Source of the DNA: Pseudomonadota bacterium
GTDB taxonomy: Bacteria > Pseudomonadota > Gammaproteobacteria > Acidiferrobacterales > Acidiferrobacteraceae
DNA length: 41,330 bases
Direction of reading: 5' to 3'
Assembly: GCA_021777535.1 (NCBI GenBank)
Contig: JAJYDN010000020.1
Coordinates: 1 to 41,330 of the forward strand
Shown: piece after piece, positions 27,162 to 35,367 of the stretch
Numbering within the stretch: position 1 is the stretch's first letter
How the letters are laid out: the number at the start of each line of letters is the position of its first letter
Notes under the pieces: generated by a model
The model's input: only the letters and a program-made list of their open reading frames with translations
The model's database searches: none
Told to the model about the DNA's origin: nothing
Translations under genes and position numbers: made by a program

Positions 27162-29480
27162 CTAACGCGTGAGCCCGGCATACAGAAACGGCAGCTTTTC
27201 CGGCAGGCGCGCCACGTGATCCAGAACCAGGTAGTTTTGCTGGCCGAAGATACGCGCCACGTACTGGTCGGCGTACGGATCAAGGCTCAGGCAATAGGTG
27301 TGGATGCCCTGGCGCGCAACTTCCTCGACAGCCTTCTTGGCGTCGTAACGCAAATACTGCGGATCCCGCTCGTCGTTGTCGGCCGGTTCACCATCGGTCA
27401 GCACGAGCAGCAACTTTTTGTGGCTCGGCCGCCGCGCAAGGAGACTGCCTGCGTGACGCAACGCAGCACCCATCCTGGTCGACAACTGCCCGGTCATTCC
27501 GGATAACCTTCCCCTGACCTTTTCATCATAGGGCTGGTCGAAATCCTTGAACCGGTAATACTCCACATCGTGGCGGCCATTCGAATCGAATCCATGGATG
27601 GCAAACGGATCGCCTATCTTGGCCATGGCATCGGCAAGGAGTGCTGCGGCCTCGCGCGACAGATCGAGCACGCTCGACTGCCCCGCCCCCCGTACCGCGT
27701 CATTCGTCGACTCCGACAGGTCCAGCAGCAGCATCACCGAAAGATCCCGCACCTTGCGCTGCACGCGAATGCCGACGCGCCAATCGGGCGCGACCTTCAT
27801 GCGCATGTCGATGGTCGCCGCCACCGCCGCATTGAGGTCGATCTCGTCGCCGTCCTCCTGCTTGCGGATGCGCACGATACCCTGGGGTTGTAACGCCTCG
27901 ATCAAAAACTTCAAGCGGCGCACGAGAGGCTTGTGTGTCTCGAGCACGGCGTCGATACGCGCCGGATCCCCCATCCTGGGCCGCTTTTCGACGAGCGTCA
28001 CCCAATGGGGCCGTTCAAGCTGGGTCAGATAATCCCACTCGTGATAGTGGACCGGCATCGACACGGGCTCCTTGCCCTCCCGTGCATTGTAAGTCGTGCC
28101 ATCATCGTCATAGAGCTCGGTGGGCAACACCCAGATTTCTTCGGCATCGTCGCCCGCCGTCTCCACGTCGATGGCGTTCACCATCTCCATGATGCTGACA
28201 TACTTCCGGACCTGGCCTTGCGGCCGCGGCATCAGCAGATGCTCGGTTTCCGGCGACACCCACAAGTGACGGTTGTCATCCCGGTAAGGGCCCTCCGGCA
28301 CCACGATGCGCGCCTGCGCGCCGGGCAACGCACGCAACCGTTCCGCAAGGGCAAAACCGATATCCCGCGCCATGTCAGGGCTGTCGATGCGCCCCTGGTT
28401 TTCCTGCCAGATGCCGCGGATCCACGCAACGTGCGGGTCGTCATCGCCGTACCGGGGATCGCGCAGCGCCCGCCTTATGCGCACAAGGGTTCCCGCCACG
28501 TCGGCGGCGGCCGCATCGTCCGTCTCGAGCGCCCCCCACAGGGTCTTCAGGCCCGGGAAACGCGCCACCGCAAGCTGCTCGACGCGCGCGTCCTCGACAA
28601 CCTCGATGGCGGCCTTTTGCAGCGCATCCCACGCATCGGCACCGGCAAACGGCCGCGAATAGGCGAGATGGGCCGCACAGTGGGCGACCTGCGCCCGATA
28701 CACCTCCAGACCATCTACCTTGCCCCCTGCCGCCGCGTGATCGTCGACCGCATCGGGCAAATTAATCACATGTTGATCAATGAATGGCTGGTAACCCGTG
28801 CGCGTCTCGAAATCGCCCGATGTCGGACGCAAAAAGAAGTCACGCGCCCACAGCGCGCGCAGATACATGATGAGGCGGCGCTGCACATCGACGAACAGTA
28901 CCCCGCGGCGCTCGGCCTGCAAAACGGCGAGCGATTCGGCGCTCTCCAACCCGAAATATTCCGCCTGTGCCGTATAATTGGTGCGATAGGCCGCCACGCC
29001 GCGCATGGCCCAGCGCCGCAAGCCGCCCAAAGTGAGCTGCGCGAGCAGCCGCTCGAGATTTTCAAGGAGCGGGCGCAGTGCCCGCGGTGCCTGTGCGCCG
29101 AGGTTATCGAGCAGCGCCAGGTAATCCGCAAAGAGGTGAAATTCCCCCAGCCGCGCCGCCGCGGTCGGTGCCGTCGCGATCAACAGATTCACCACCGACA
29201 GACTCGTCTTCGAGTACATGCGGCTCGCTGTCGCCAGCAGCTCGGTCACCGCCTGTTCGCCTATTTCGCGGGCAACCGCGGGGGCATTTTCCAAAAACGA
29301 TGCGGCAAGGTCGCAGTTGCGGCCAAGCGCCTTGAGGCTGACCGCGCCTTTTATATAGGCTTCGAGACCACGCGGGGTGAAGACCCGTGCCGCCTCATGC
29401 CAATTGGCCTCGACGACACTGCGGCCAGGATCGTCGAGATCTACGAGAGCATCTTCAAAATCCGCCAAGTGGATGGACAC
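27162..29480 (-). CDS. cbbO: RuBisCO activase adaptor with von Willebrand A domain
   Basis: A 772-residue protein that links the CbbQ hexamer to RuBisCO. The N-terminal 550 residues are a helical CbbO-specific region. The C-terminal VWA domain carries the MIDAS: DLSES at about 587-591, Thr in LSTRMG, and Asp in VLTDGEP. The MIDAS is needed in studied homologues for RuBisCO binding. The start is a GTG at 29480 with GGAGGACTGAGCC upstream. The gene lies 192 bases after cbbS, behind a strong hairpin, which may reduce its expression relative to RuBisCO. Confidence 0.94.
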   Translation of the reverse strand: MSIHLADFEDALVDLDDPGRSVVEANWHEAARVFTPRGLEAYIKGAVSLKALGRNCDLAASFLENAPAVAREIGEQAVTELLATASRMYSKTSLSVVNLLIATAPTAAARLGEFHLFADYLALLDNLGAQAPRALRPLLENLERLLAQLTLGGLRRWAMRGVAAYRTNYTAQAEYFGLESAESLAVLQAERRGVLFVDVQRRLIMYLRALWARDFFLRPTSGDFETRTGYQPFIDQHVINLPDAVDDHAAAGGKVDGLEVYRAQVAHCAAHLAYSRPFAGADAWDALQKAAIEVVEDARVEQLAVARFPGLKTLWGALETDDAAAADVAGTLVRIRRALRDPRYGDDDPHVAWIRGIWQENQGRIDSPDMARDIGFALAERLRALPGAQARIVVPEGPYRDDNRHLWVSPETEHLLMPRPQGQVRKYVSIMEMVNAIDVETAGDDAEEIWVLPTELYDDDGTTYNAREGKEPVSMPVHYHEWDYLTQLERPHWVTLVEKRPRMGDPARIDAVLETHKPLVRRLKFLIEALQPQGIVRIRKQEDGDEIDLNAAVAATIDMRMKVAPDWRVGIRVQRKVRDLSVMLLLDLSESTNDAVRGAGQSSVLDLSREAAALLADAMAKIGDPFAIHGFDSNGRHDVEYYRFKDFDQPYDEKVRGRLSGMTGQLSTRMGAALRHAGSLLARRPSHKKLLLVLTDGEPADNDERDPQYLRYDAKKAVEEVARQGIHTYCLSLDPYADQYVARIFGQQNYLVLDHVARLPEKLPFLYAGLTR

Positions 29481-29598
29481 GGCTCAGTCCTCCGTTGGAG
29501 CGGGGCCACGTAGGCACAGCGAAACCTGCGTCCACGCGCCACCTGGATCCCGTCAACTAGCGTGAAACACAGGGGCACACGTACAGGCCCCAAGGGTC

Positions 29599-29637
29599 GG
29601 GCGGCATGGCAGGCCGGGCCTGTCCGGCCCGCCCGCC
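29599..29637 (-). terminator. GC-rich hairpin between cbbS and cbbO
   Basis: GGCCGG and CCGGCC with surrounding GC-rich repeats (29611-29628, flanked by GGGCGG and CCGCCC) can form a large stem in the 192-base gap. No T-run follows. It is a candidate partial terminator or RNase barrier that keeps cbbLS mRNA more abundant than cbbOQ mRNA. Confidence 0.45.
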
Positions 29638-29672
29638 ACACGGCCTTCTGTACAACTGGAACTGCCCGGAAT

Positions 29673-30008
29673 CTAGCGCTTGCCGCGGTAGACGACGAAC
29701 GACAGGCCCTGACTCTGGGCGTAGTTGTCGTAACCGATGACGCGCACGTGATGATTCGGGTATTCGCGGTGACAGGCCTCGATCTCCTCGAGGACGCGCT
29801 CCACCGACTGCTCGCCGAACATCGGCAGCTTCCACATGTACCAGTAGTGGCTGAAGGAGCGCGACGGCTCCACATGCTCGACGGCCGGGTTCCAGCCCTT
29901 CTTGATCATGTAGGCGATGTGGCTGCGCGTCTTCTCGGACCCCATCTCCGGAAGATAGGAGAAGGTGCCGTACTTGATCCCCGATTTGTAATCCTGCATG
30001 TCTGTCAT
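29673..30008 (-). CDS. cbbS: RuBisCO small subunit, form I
   Basis: A 111-residue small subunit that caps the L8S8 enzyme. Recognisable stretches are [51 protein letters not shown], and [20 protein letters not shown]. The ATG at 30008 has AAGGGATCACC upstream. It follows cbbL by 81 bases with a perfect hairpin between them. Sequence style and context suit form IA outside carboxysomes (often called IAq). Confidence 0.97.
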   Translation of the reverse strand: MTDMQDYKSGIKYGTFSYLPEMGSEKTRSHIAYMIKKGWNPAVEHVEPSRSFSHYWYMWKLPMFGEQSVERVLEEIEACHREYPNHHVRVIGYDNYAQSQGLSFVVYRGKR

Positions 30009-30052
30009 GGTGATCCCTTGATCTCTGTGTGGTGAAAGAAACCGTTTGAGCC

Positions 30053-30079
30053 GCCCTGGCGGAACAGGCCCGCCAGGGC
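30053..30079 (-). other. Intercistronic hairpin between cbbL and cbbS
   Basis: GCCCTGGCGG (30053-30062) and CCGCCAGGGC (30070-30079) form a perfect 10-base stem with a 7-base loop, ten bases from the cbbL stop. Without a T-run, a role in mRNA stability or processing is more likely than termination. Confidence 0.6.
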
Positions 30080-30089
30080 GTCATCCCGC

Positions 30090-31508
30090 CTAGCGGTTGA
30101 CGACGTCGAGCTTGTCGACCGTGTCGAACTCGAACTTGATTTCCTTCCAGGTTTCCATCGCGATCTTCAGCTCGGGGCTGGATTTCGCCGCCTCCGTCAG
30201 GATCGTCTTGCCTTCCCTCTCGATCTCCACGCCGCGGTTGCGGGCGTCCACGCAGGCCTCGAGGGCGACCCGGTTGGCGGTCGCGCCCGCCGCGTTGCCC
30301 CACGGGTGGCCGAGGGTGCCGCCGCCGAACTGGAGGACCGAATCGTCACCGAAGATGCTCACCAGGGCCGGCATGTGCCAGACATGGATGCCGCCGGATG
30401 CCACCGGCATCACGCCCGGCATCGAACCCCAGTCCTGGTCGAAGAAGATGCCGCGGTTGCGGTTTTCCGGGACGAACGACTCGCGCATGAGGTCGATCCA
30501 GCCCAGGGTCGCCTCGCGGTCGCCTTCGAGCTTGCCGACGACGGTGCCCGAGTGCAGGTGGTCGCCGCCCGACAGCCGCAAGGCCTTGGTCAGCACCCGG
30601 AAATGGATGCCGTGGTGCGGGTTGCGGTCGAGCACCGCGTGCATGGCGCGGTGGATGTGCAGCAGCAGGCCGTTCTTGCGGCACCAGCGGGCAAGGCCCG
30701 TGTTGGCGCAGAAGCCGCCCGTCAGGTAGTCGTGCATGACGATCGGCATGCCGAGTTCCTTGGCGAACTCGGCGCGCTCGTACATCTCCTCCGGGGAGGG
30801 CGCGGTGACGTTCAGGTAATGGCCCTTGCGCTCGCCGGTCTCGGCCTCCGCGCTGTGGATGGCGTCGGCCACGAACAGGAAGCGGTCACGCCAGCGCATG
30901 AACGGCTGCGAGTTGACGTTCTCGTCGTCCTTCGTGAAGTCCAGGCCGCCACGCAGGCATTCGTACACGGCGCGGCCGTAGTTCTTCGCCGACAGGCCGA
31001 GCTTGGGCTTGATGGTGCAGCCAAGCAGCGGGCGGCCGTACTTGTCGAGCTTGTCGCGCTCGACCTGGATGCCGTGCGGCGGGCCATTGCAGGTCTTTAC
31101 ATAGGCGAGCGGGAAGCGCACGTCCTCGAGACGCAAGGCGCGCACGGCCTTGAAGCCGAACACGTTGCCGACGAGCGAGGTGAAGACGTTGACCACCGAG
31201 CCCTCTTCGAACAGGTCGATCGGATAGGCGATGAAGGCGTAGAAGCAGGTATCGTCGCCCGGCACGTCCTCGATCGCATAGGCACGGCCCTTGTAGTAGT
31301 CGAGGTCGGTCAGCAGATCGGTCCAGACGGTCGTCCACGTACCGGTAGAGGATTCGGCGGCCACCGCGGCGGCCGCCTCTTCGCGGTCGACCCCGGGCTG
31401 CGGGGTGATCTTGAACACCGCGAGAATATCGGAGTCTGCCGGTGTATAATCCGGTGTCCAATACGTTTGCCGATACGCCTTCACACCGGCTTCGTAGGTT
31501 TTGGCCAT
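30090..31508 (-). CDS. cbbL: RuBisCO large subunit, form I
   Basis: A 472-residue catalytic subunit that carboxylates ribulose bisphosphate in the Calvin cycle. The catalytic residues are present: Lys in [18 protein letters not shown], the carbamylated Lys with Asp/Glu Mg ligands in [17 protein letters not shown], His in [12 protein letters not shown], and loop 6 Lys in [12 protein letters not shown]. The start is the ATG at 31508 ([13 protein letters not shown]); the ATG at 31523 falls in the ribosome-binding stretch ATGGAGTGG. It is transcribed divergently from cbbR across a 167-base region with a candidate CbbR site. No carboxysome genes follow, and cbbOQ do. Confidence 0.98.
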   Translation of the reverse strand: MAKTYEAGVKAYRQTYWTPDYTPADSDILAVFKITPQPGVDREEAAAAVAAESSTGTWTTVWTDLLTDLDYYKGRAYAIEDVPGDDTCFYAFIAYPIDLFEEGSVVNVFTSLVGNVFGFKAVRALRLEDVRFPLAYVKTCNGPPHGIQVERDKLDKYGRPLLGCTIKPKLGLSAKNYGRAVYECLRGGLDFTKDDENVNSQPFMRWRDRFLFVADAIHSAEAETGERKGHYLNVTAPSPEEMYERAEFAKELGMPIVMHDYLTGGFCANTGLARWCRKNGLLLHIHRAMHAVLDRNPHHGIHFRVLTKALRLSGGDHLHSGTVVGKLEGDREATLGWIDLMRESFVPENRNRGIFFDQDWGSMPGVMPVASGGIHVWHMPALVSIFGDDSVLQFGGGTLGHPWGNAAGATANRVALEACVDARNRGVEIEREGKTILTEAAKSSPELKIAMETWKEIKFEFDTVDKLDVVNR

Positions 31509-31636
31509 TACTTTCCACTCCATCGCAGATTGTCAGATGACGGGTTGCCGGCCGGATCACAGATTGGGTTTCCCCGCAGGCCCGCCATCCCGTTGACTGA
31601 CTCGCGATTGACTTTAGTCAGTCGCATCTATAAAAA

Positions 31637-31666
31637 GAACTTAATCTTTATAATGGTAGGCATTTA
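31637..31666 (-). promoter_or_regulatory. Candidate CbbR-type element of the cbb operon
   Basis: Read toward cbbL it is TAAAT-N11-TAAAGATTAAGTTC, ending 129 bases before the cbbL start and 10 bases before the cbbR start. It contains TNA-N7-TNA spacing known for CbbR sites, for example TAA-N7-TTA across 31631-31643. The same arrangement occurs before dabB (40506-40535) and before the operon at 34122 (33913-33942). A GTCAGTCG/TTGACTGACTCGCGA block at 31592-31624 gives a second dyad nearer cbbL. Confidence 0.7.
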
Positions 31667-31675
31667 GCTGAGTTA

Positions 31676-32656
31676 ATGATCAATCACTGGACCTTGCAGC
31701 AATTGCGCCTCTTCGAGGCGGTCGCCCGGCACCGCAGCTATACGCGCGCGGCCGAGGAATTGTGTCTGACGCAGCCCGCCGTCCATATCCAGGTGGGACG
31801 GCTCGAGGAGATCGTGGGCCTGCCCTTGATCGAGCGTGTCGGAAAGAAGCTGTTGCTGACCCGGGCCGGCGAGGAAGTCTACAAATCGACCGTGGCCGTG
31901 CTCGCGCAGCTGAAGACGCTGACCGTCACCATCGCGGACCTGAAGGGCAAAGTGACCGGACCGTTGAAACTCGCGGCAGTGACGTCGGCCAAGTTCTTCA
32001 TGCCCCATTTCCTTGGCCTGTTCGTCGAACAATATCCCGAGGTCCAGCCCCAGCTCGTGGTGACGAATCGGGCGCGCGTTCTCGAGCGCCTGAACAAAAA
32101 CCTCGACGATTTTGTGATCATGGGGCAAATTCCTCCCGATCTCGACCTCGCCGTGCATCCTTTCATGGACAACCCCCTTGTCGTCGTTGCGCATCCGGAT
32201 CACCCGCTGGCCCAGACGAAGGCGATCCCCATCGCAAAGCTGGCCAACGAGCGCCTGCTGCTGCGCGAGGCCGGATCGGGCACGCGCAGTGCAGCCGCCC
32301 AGCTCTTCACCCAGCATGGGTTTGCGGCGGAACCCTACATGGAGCTGGGGTCGAGCGAGGCGATCAAGCAGGCCATCATGGCGGGCCTGGGCATTTCGGT
32401 GCTATCGCTAAGCAGTCTCGAACTCGAACTGGACGCGGGGCGCCTGGTAATCCTCGATGTCGCGGGTTTTCCGCTGCACCGGATGTGGTACGCGGTCCAC
32501 CTGAACGGCAAGCAGCTCGGCCTGACCGCCGCAGTGTTCCTGCAGTTTCTCGTCAAGGAGGGCGCCGATCTCGGCATCAGCAAGGGCTGGGTGGCCGATA
32601 CGACCAACGCCCACCAGCCGCGCGCCCGCCGCAAGCGCCCGCTGCGCGACACCTGA
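31676..32656 (+). CDS. cbbR: LysR-family regulator CbbR
   Basis: A 326-residue LysR regulator, expected to sense Calvin-cycle metabolites and activate cbb genes. The winged helix-turn-helix is residues 5-63 (TLQQLRLFEAVARHRSYTRA, AEELCLTQPAVHIQVGRLEE). The effector domain follows from about residue 90 (GPLKLAAVTSAKFFMPHFLG, LEQ-type LNKNLDDFVIMGQ). Its position divergent from cbbL is the classical CbbR arrangement. The Arg-rich C-terminal tail is an extension. The ATG at 31676 touches the candidate operator, so autoregulation is likely. Confidence 0.95.
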   Translation: MINHWTLQQLRLFEAVARHRSYTRAAEELCLTQPAVHIQVGRLEEIVGLPLIERVGKKLLLTRAGEEVYKSTVAVLAQLKTLTVTIADLKGKVTGPLKLAAVTSAKFFMPHFLGLFVEQYPEVQPQLVVTNRARVLERLNKNLDDFVIMGQIPPDLDLAVHPFMDNPLVVVAHPDHPLAQTKAIPIAKLANERLLLREAGSGTRSAAAQLFTQHGFAAEPYMELGSSEAIKQAIMAGLGISVLSLSSLELELDAGRLVILDVAGFPLHRMWYAVHLNGKQLGLTAAVFLQFLVKEGADLGISKGWVADTTNAHQPRARRKRPLRDT

Positions 32657-32657
32657 A

Positions 32658-32689
32658 ATCCGGACCGGGACCCGCCCGGGTCACCGGAT
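32658..32689. terminator. Hairpin between convergent cbbR and PDC-sensor genes
   Basis: ATCCGG (32658-32663) pairs with CCGGAT (32684-32689), and CGGG with CCCG inside them. It spans the junction of two convergent genes and could stop transcription from both sides, although no T-run is present. Confidence 0.45.
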
Positions 32690-33691
32690 CCGCGAATCAG
32701 CAGGACATGTATCGTCCGGTCCCGCGGACCCGAGCGCGCCCCCGTCCAGCCAGAAATCCGCGTTCATGGCAAGGAACTCCTCGTAATGGACGGTGTGGGA
32801 CCCGTCGCACGAAAACGTCAGCCCCACCAGCCCATTGAAGATGTTGATGGTTCCGCTGCGCAGATAGAGGACATCGTCCATGGCCCGGAGTGCGCGGAAG
32901 TTCTCGAGTATCGCGCGGATCCTCCGGGCCGGGACCAGCGCGTTTTCCGGATAGCGCCGCCGCGGGTAGGCCATGCAGCTGTCGGGGTCGATCAACGCGT
33001 CCGCGCCGAGCAACCGGTAGCGGAGCGGATCACTCAGCAGCCAGACCGCCGCCTGGCTTGCAGCCAGATGCAGAACCACATGAAAGACGCCCCGCTCCCT
33101 CATCAGCTCCTCGATCACGCTCACGACCGTATCGGCATTGCGGTCGACGACACTCTCCGTGCGCGTCTGGGCAAAGACCGTGCCGCGGATCGATGGGTCG
33201 CCCTTCTGCTGGCGCCAGTGGCGGGGCTCCTCATAGACAAGCCGCGTATGCGGCAGTTCACGCAGCGCGAAATCCGCCCCCACATAGCCGATCGTTCCTC
33301 CTGCGCCATCCACTATGGCCTGGATGGCCGTCAGCGACGGCCGCCGCGCCCGCAGGCTGATATAGGCCTCGCTCAACAAAAATCCGGCTGGCGGTACCGC
33401 CTCGCGCATGTAGGGCCGATCCGCGCGATCACGCCCGCGATGCTCTTCGAGCAATCCTTCGCGACTCATGTTGGCGCTCACCTGCACGGCGCGGGCATCC
33501 AGGACGTACAGGAACTTGCAATGCGGAATCGACGGAAAAGCCGCGGCAAGCGTTGCGTCCAGACCCGCCGCATCGCCCCAGACCGTGCCGCAGTCTGCGG
33601 CCAAGGAACGCAACGGATCCCGCAACAAGTCCGCGAGCGATTTTCGTTGCTTTGAGATGCACTCCTGCAGGGATTCCCGACCCATACCCAT
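32681..33691 (-). CDS. Stand-alone PDC (Cache-like) sensor protein
   Basis: A 336-residue protein of the type annotated as PDC sensor domain-containing. The region from residue 60 to 160 reads FLYVLDARAVQVSANMSREG, RGRDRADRPYMREAVP, ISLRARRPSLTAIQAIVDGA and TIGYVGADFALRELP, a typical PDC ligand-domain pattern. No TM helix, signal peptide, GGDEF, kinase or methyl-accepting domain is visible, so it may be a cytosolic sensor acting through partners. The start is the ATG at 33691 behind GGAGG; a longer frame to 33748 lacks a site. It converges on cbbR and is divergent from the three-gene operon at 34122, so a link to carbon metabolism is plausible. Confidence 0.8.
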   Translation of the reverse strand: MGMGRESLQECISKQRKSLADLLRDPLRSLAADCGTVWGDAAGLDATLAAAFPSIPHCKFLYVLDARAVQVSANMSREGLLEEHRGRDRADRPYMREAVPPAGFLLSEAYISLRARRPSLTAIQAIVDGAGGTIGYVGADFALRELPHTRLVYEEPRHWRQQKGDPSIRGTVFAQTRTESVVDRNADTVVSVIEELMRERGVFHVVLHLAASQAAVWLLSDPLRYRLLGADALIDPDSCMAYPRRRYPENALVPARRIRAILENFRALRAMDDVLYLRSGTINIFNGLVGLTFSCDGSHTVHYEEFLAMNADFWLDGGALGSAGPDDTCPADSRIR

Positions 33692-33756
33692 GACAAAACC
33701 TCCAGCCGCGCCGGAGAACGACGCCATCCGCGCGCGCCCCGCCGACAATGGCCGTA

Positions 33757-33786
33757 TATGATAGTGTCATATATATTTCTATGATA
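33757..33786. promoter_or_regulatory. AT-rich direct repeats upstream of the PDC-sensor gene
   Basis: TATGATA occurs at 33757-33763 and again at 33780-33786, 23 bases apart (about two helical turns). Each copy is followed by an ATATAT stretch, in a strongly AT-rich island of a GC-rich genome. This is a likely promoter or operator of the leftward PDC-sensor gene. I cannot assign exact boxes. Confidence 0.4.
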
Positions 33787-33912
33787 CTGATATATTTTTA
33801 TCCGTTATATTTACCACGATCTATTTGCGTCCATGCCGCATTCCCTGGCAGGCTTTCCGGAAGAGCTTGATGAAACACATACGCCAGAGCCAGACCCGTT
33901 CTCTTAATTCCG

Positions 33913-33942
33913 TAAACTTTTACATTTATAAATCTTAAGTTC
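33913..33942 (+). promoter_or_regulatory. Third copy of the cbb/dab regulatory element
   Basis: Reads TAAAC-N11-TAAATCTTAAGTTC on the plus strand, ending 180 bases before the gene at 34122. The TAAA-N2-TTAAGTTC core and the 11-base spacing to the upstream TAAAY are the same as in the copies facing cbbL and dabB. The rest of 33787-34121 is AT-rich, then GC-rich, with no supported gene. Confidence 0.62.
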
Positions 33943-34121
33943 CTATAGGACGCCAGATTCTTTACATTTATCCCTGCACGCGCGCCTTCGTGCCGGCAGG
34001 CCACCCCGGAAACGGAACCGCCTTCGGCAAAAGACGTCCATGCCGTGGCACCTGTCCGGCCGCGGCCTGCGTGTGCGGCCGCCCTGTCTTGCACGGCCAC
34101 AGCGGACAACAAGGGGGTTTT

Positions 34122-34427
34122 ATGTCGCGCATATCACATCACGGTGGCCCTGGGGCCAGAGGCGGCGCCTGCGTCGACCTCGCCCGCGCCATCAATGACA
34201 GCCTCGTCGATCGGGCACGCGCTGCCGGGCGTTTTGGCGCCCACGCGCGCGCCGCAGGATCGCATGTATCGGTCCGCTATCATCGGACTCAGGAACCGTT
34301 CTATTTGAGCTGCGATGAAGCGCGCCGGTATCTCGACTGGATTCGCGCGGGCCACATCGGGCCCCACTGGGCGGTCCCCGCCGCGCGCCGAACCACTGCG
34401 CACGGGGAACCTGAAGGCCATGGGTAA
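34122..34427 (+). CDS. Small protein of unknown function, first gene of the three-gene operon
   Basis: A 101-residue Arg/Ala/His-rich protein. The ATG at 34122 has AAGGGGG upstream. I do not recognise it. The most structured part is PFYLSCDEARRYLDWIRAGH, preceded by GSHVSVRYHRTQE; the ends look disordered. Its stop overlaps the next gene by 8 bases, which supports translation. It is the first gene downstream of the element shared with cbbL and dabB. It could still be a false call, since GC-rich frames stay open by chance. Confidence 0.5.
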   Translation: MSRISHHGGPGARGGACVDLARAINDSLVDRARAAGRFGAHARAAGSHVSVRYHRTQEPFYLSCDEARRYLDWIRAGHIGPHWAVPAARRTTAHGEPEGHG

Positions 34428-35367
34428 CGATGCGATCACCTATTGCGTGCATGCGGTGAGCGTACGCGAGTGCGCGCTCCTCACGACCATGATAGACCGC
34501 GTTTCGCGCCGCATCGGCCGACCGATCCGCTACGCGCCGGCCGCGGTGGCCCAGATCGTCTTTTTCGAGGGCCGCCGGCCGGCGGGATCGCGCGGTACGG
34601 TCTTTGTGCAGCTCACACGGGACAGCGGCAGGGAACCGGGCCCCGGCACCCTGCCCATGCCGCCCCATATGACCCATATGCTGGAACTTTTCGCCGGCGC
34701 GGCCCGCGACCGCGGAATCGCGCTCGGCTGCGGGCCGGCCACCGACACGGTGAGGGCGGTCTGCGACCTGTTCCAGAAGGCGGGCCCGCCCCATGCGCTC
34801 GTCAATGAAACCGATGACGGCCTGCTGCTCTTTCCTGGCGCGCGCCAGTTCGCCCGCTTCGGGCGCAATGCAGACGAAACGGCTGCCCAGTTTTTCCAAT
34901 CCGAGCCGCTTCAGGACCTGCGCCTGAAACGCATGGATGATGCCGCACTGGCATTGGCCGGCGACCGGCAAAGCGCCGAACCCGCGCTCTGGTACATGGG
35001 TATGGCACATGCCCGATGCGGCCTGTTTCCCTGGGTGTCGATAGACAGTCTTCTGCGCATGCGGGCGTGGCCGTATCTGGCGGCCGGATCCCCTGCACTG
35101 GAAAAGATCGCGGCCTTGCTGCGCGTCCGCCCCCACAGCGCCTCGGCACTGGTGTCGGAGGCGGGCATGGCCGCCGATGACGTGATCGCCTTCGTCAATG
35201 CCGCCCTTTCGTGCGGCTTCATTACCCTTGCAGATCCCGCGTATGACGCCGGAGCGGACAGCCCGCCTTACGCCCCACGGCCGGCTAAGGGTAGTCACGG
35301 CGCCTTGCCGGTTATGCTGAATGCCATCCGCAAGGCGCTCGGCATACCCTTCCATGACCGCGCTTAA
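34420..35367 (+). CDS. Uncharacterised protein, partner of a Ras-like GTPase homologue
   Basis: A 315-residue protein starting MGNDAITYCVHAVSVRECAL behind GAAGG. I do not recognise the family. The N-terminal 200 residues look like a mixed alpha/beta domain. Residues from about 225 (LEKIAALLRVRPHSASALVS, then EAGMAADDVIAFVNAALSCG) look like a small winged-helix or helical domain. There is no signal peptide or TM segment. It overlaps both neighbours (8 and 14 bases), so the three proteins are made together and may form a complex. Confidence 0.7.
   Translation: MGNDAITYCVHAVSVRECALLTTMIDRVSRRIGRPIRYAPAAVAQIVFFEGRRPAGSRGTVFVQLTRDSGREPGPGTLPMPPHMTHMLELFAGAARDRGIALGCGPATDTVRAVCDLFQKAGPPHALVNETDDGLLLFPGARQFARFGRNADETAAQFFQSEPLQDLRLKRMDDAALALAGDRQSAEPALWYMGMAHARCGLFPWVSIDSLLRMRAWPYLAAGSPALEKIAALLRVRPHSASALVSEAGMAADDVIAFVNAALSCGFITLADPAYDAGADSPPYAPRPAKGSHGALPVMLNAIRKALGIPFHDRA

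Noticed and set aside
27933-29513. Long plus-strand open frame opposite cbbO
   Set aside because: No recognisable domain, Arg/His-rich, and exactly antisense to a well-supported gene.
30306-31667. 453-codon plus-strand open frame opposite cbbL
   Set aside because: Antisense to RuBisCO large subunit; repetitive Val/Ala/Asp/Gly composition and no family resemblance.
33798-34112. 104-codon minus-strand open frame between the PDC-sensor gene and the three-gene operon
   Set aside because: It covers the AT-rich control region and the shared element, has no ribosome-binding site and no family resemblance.
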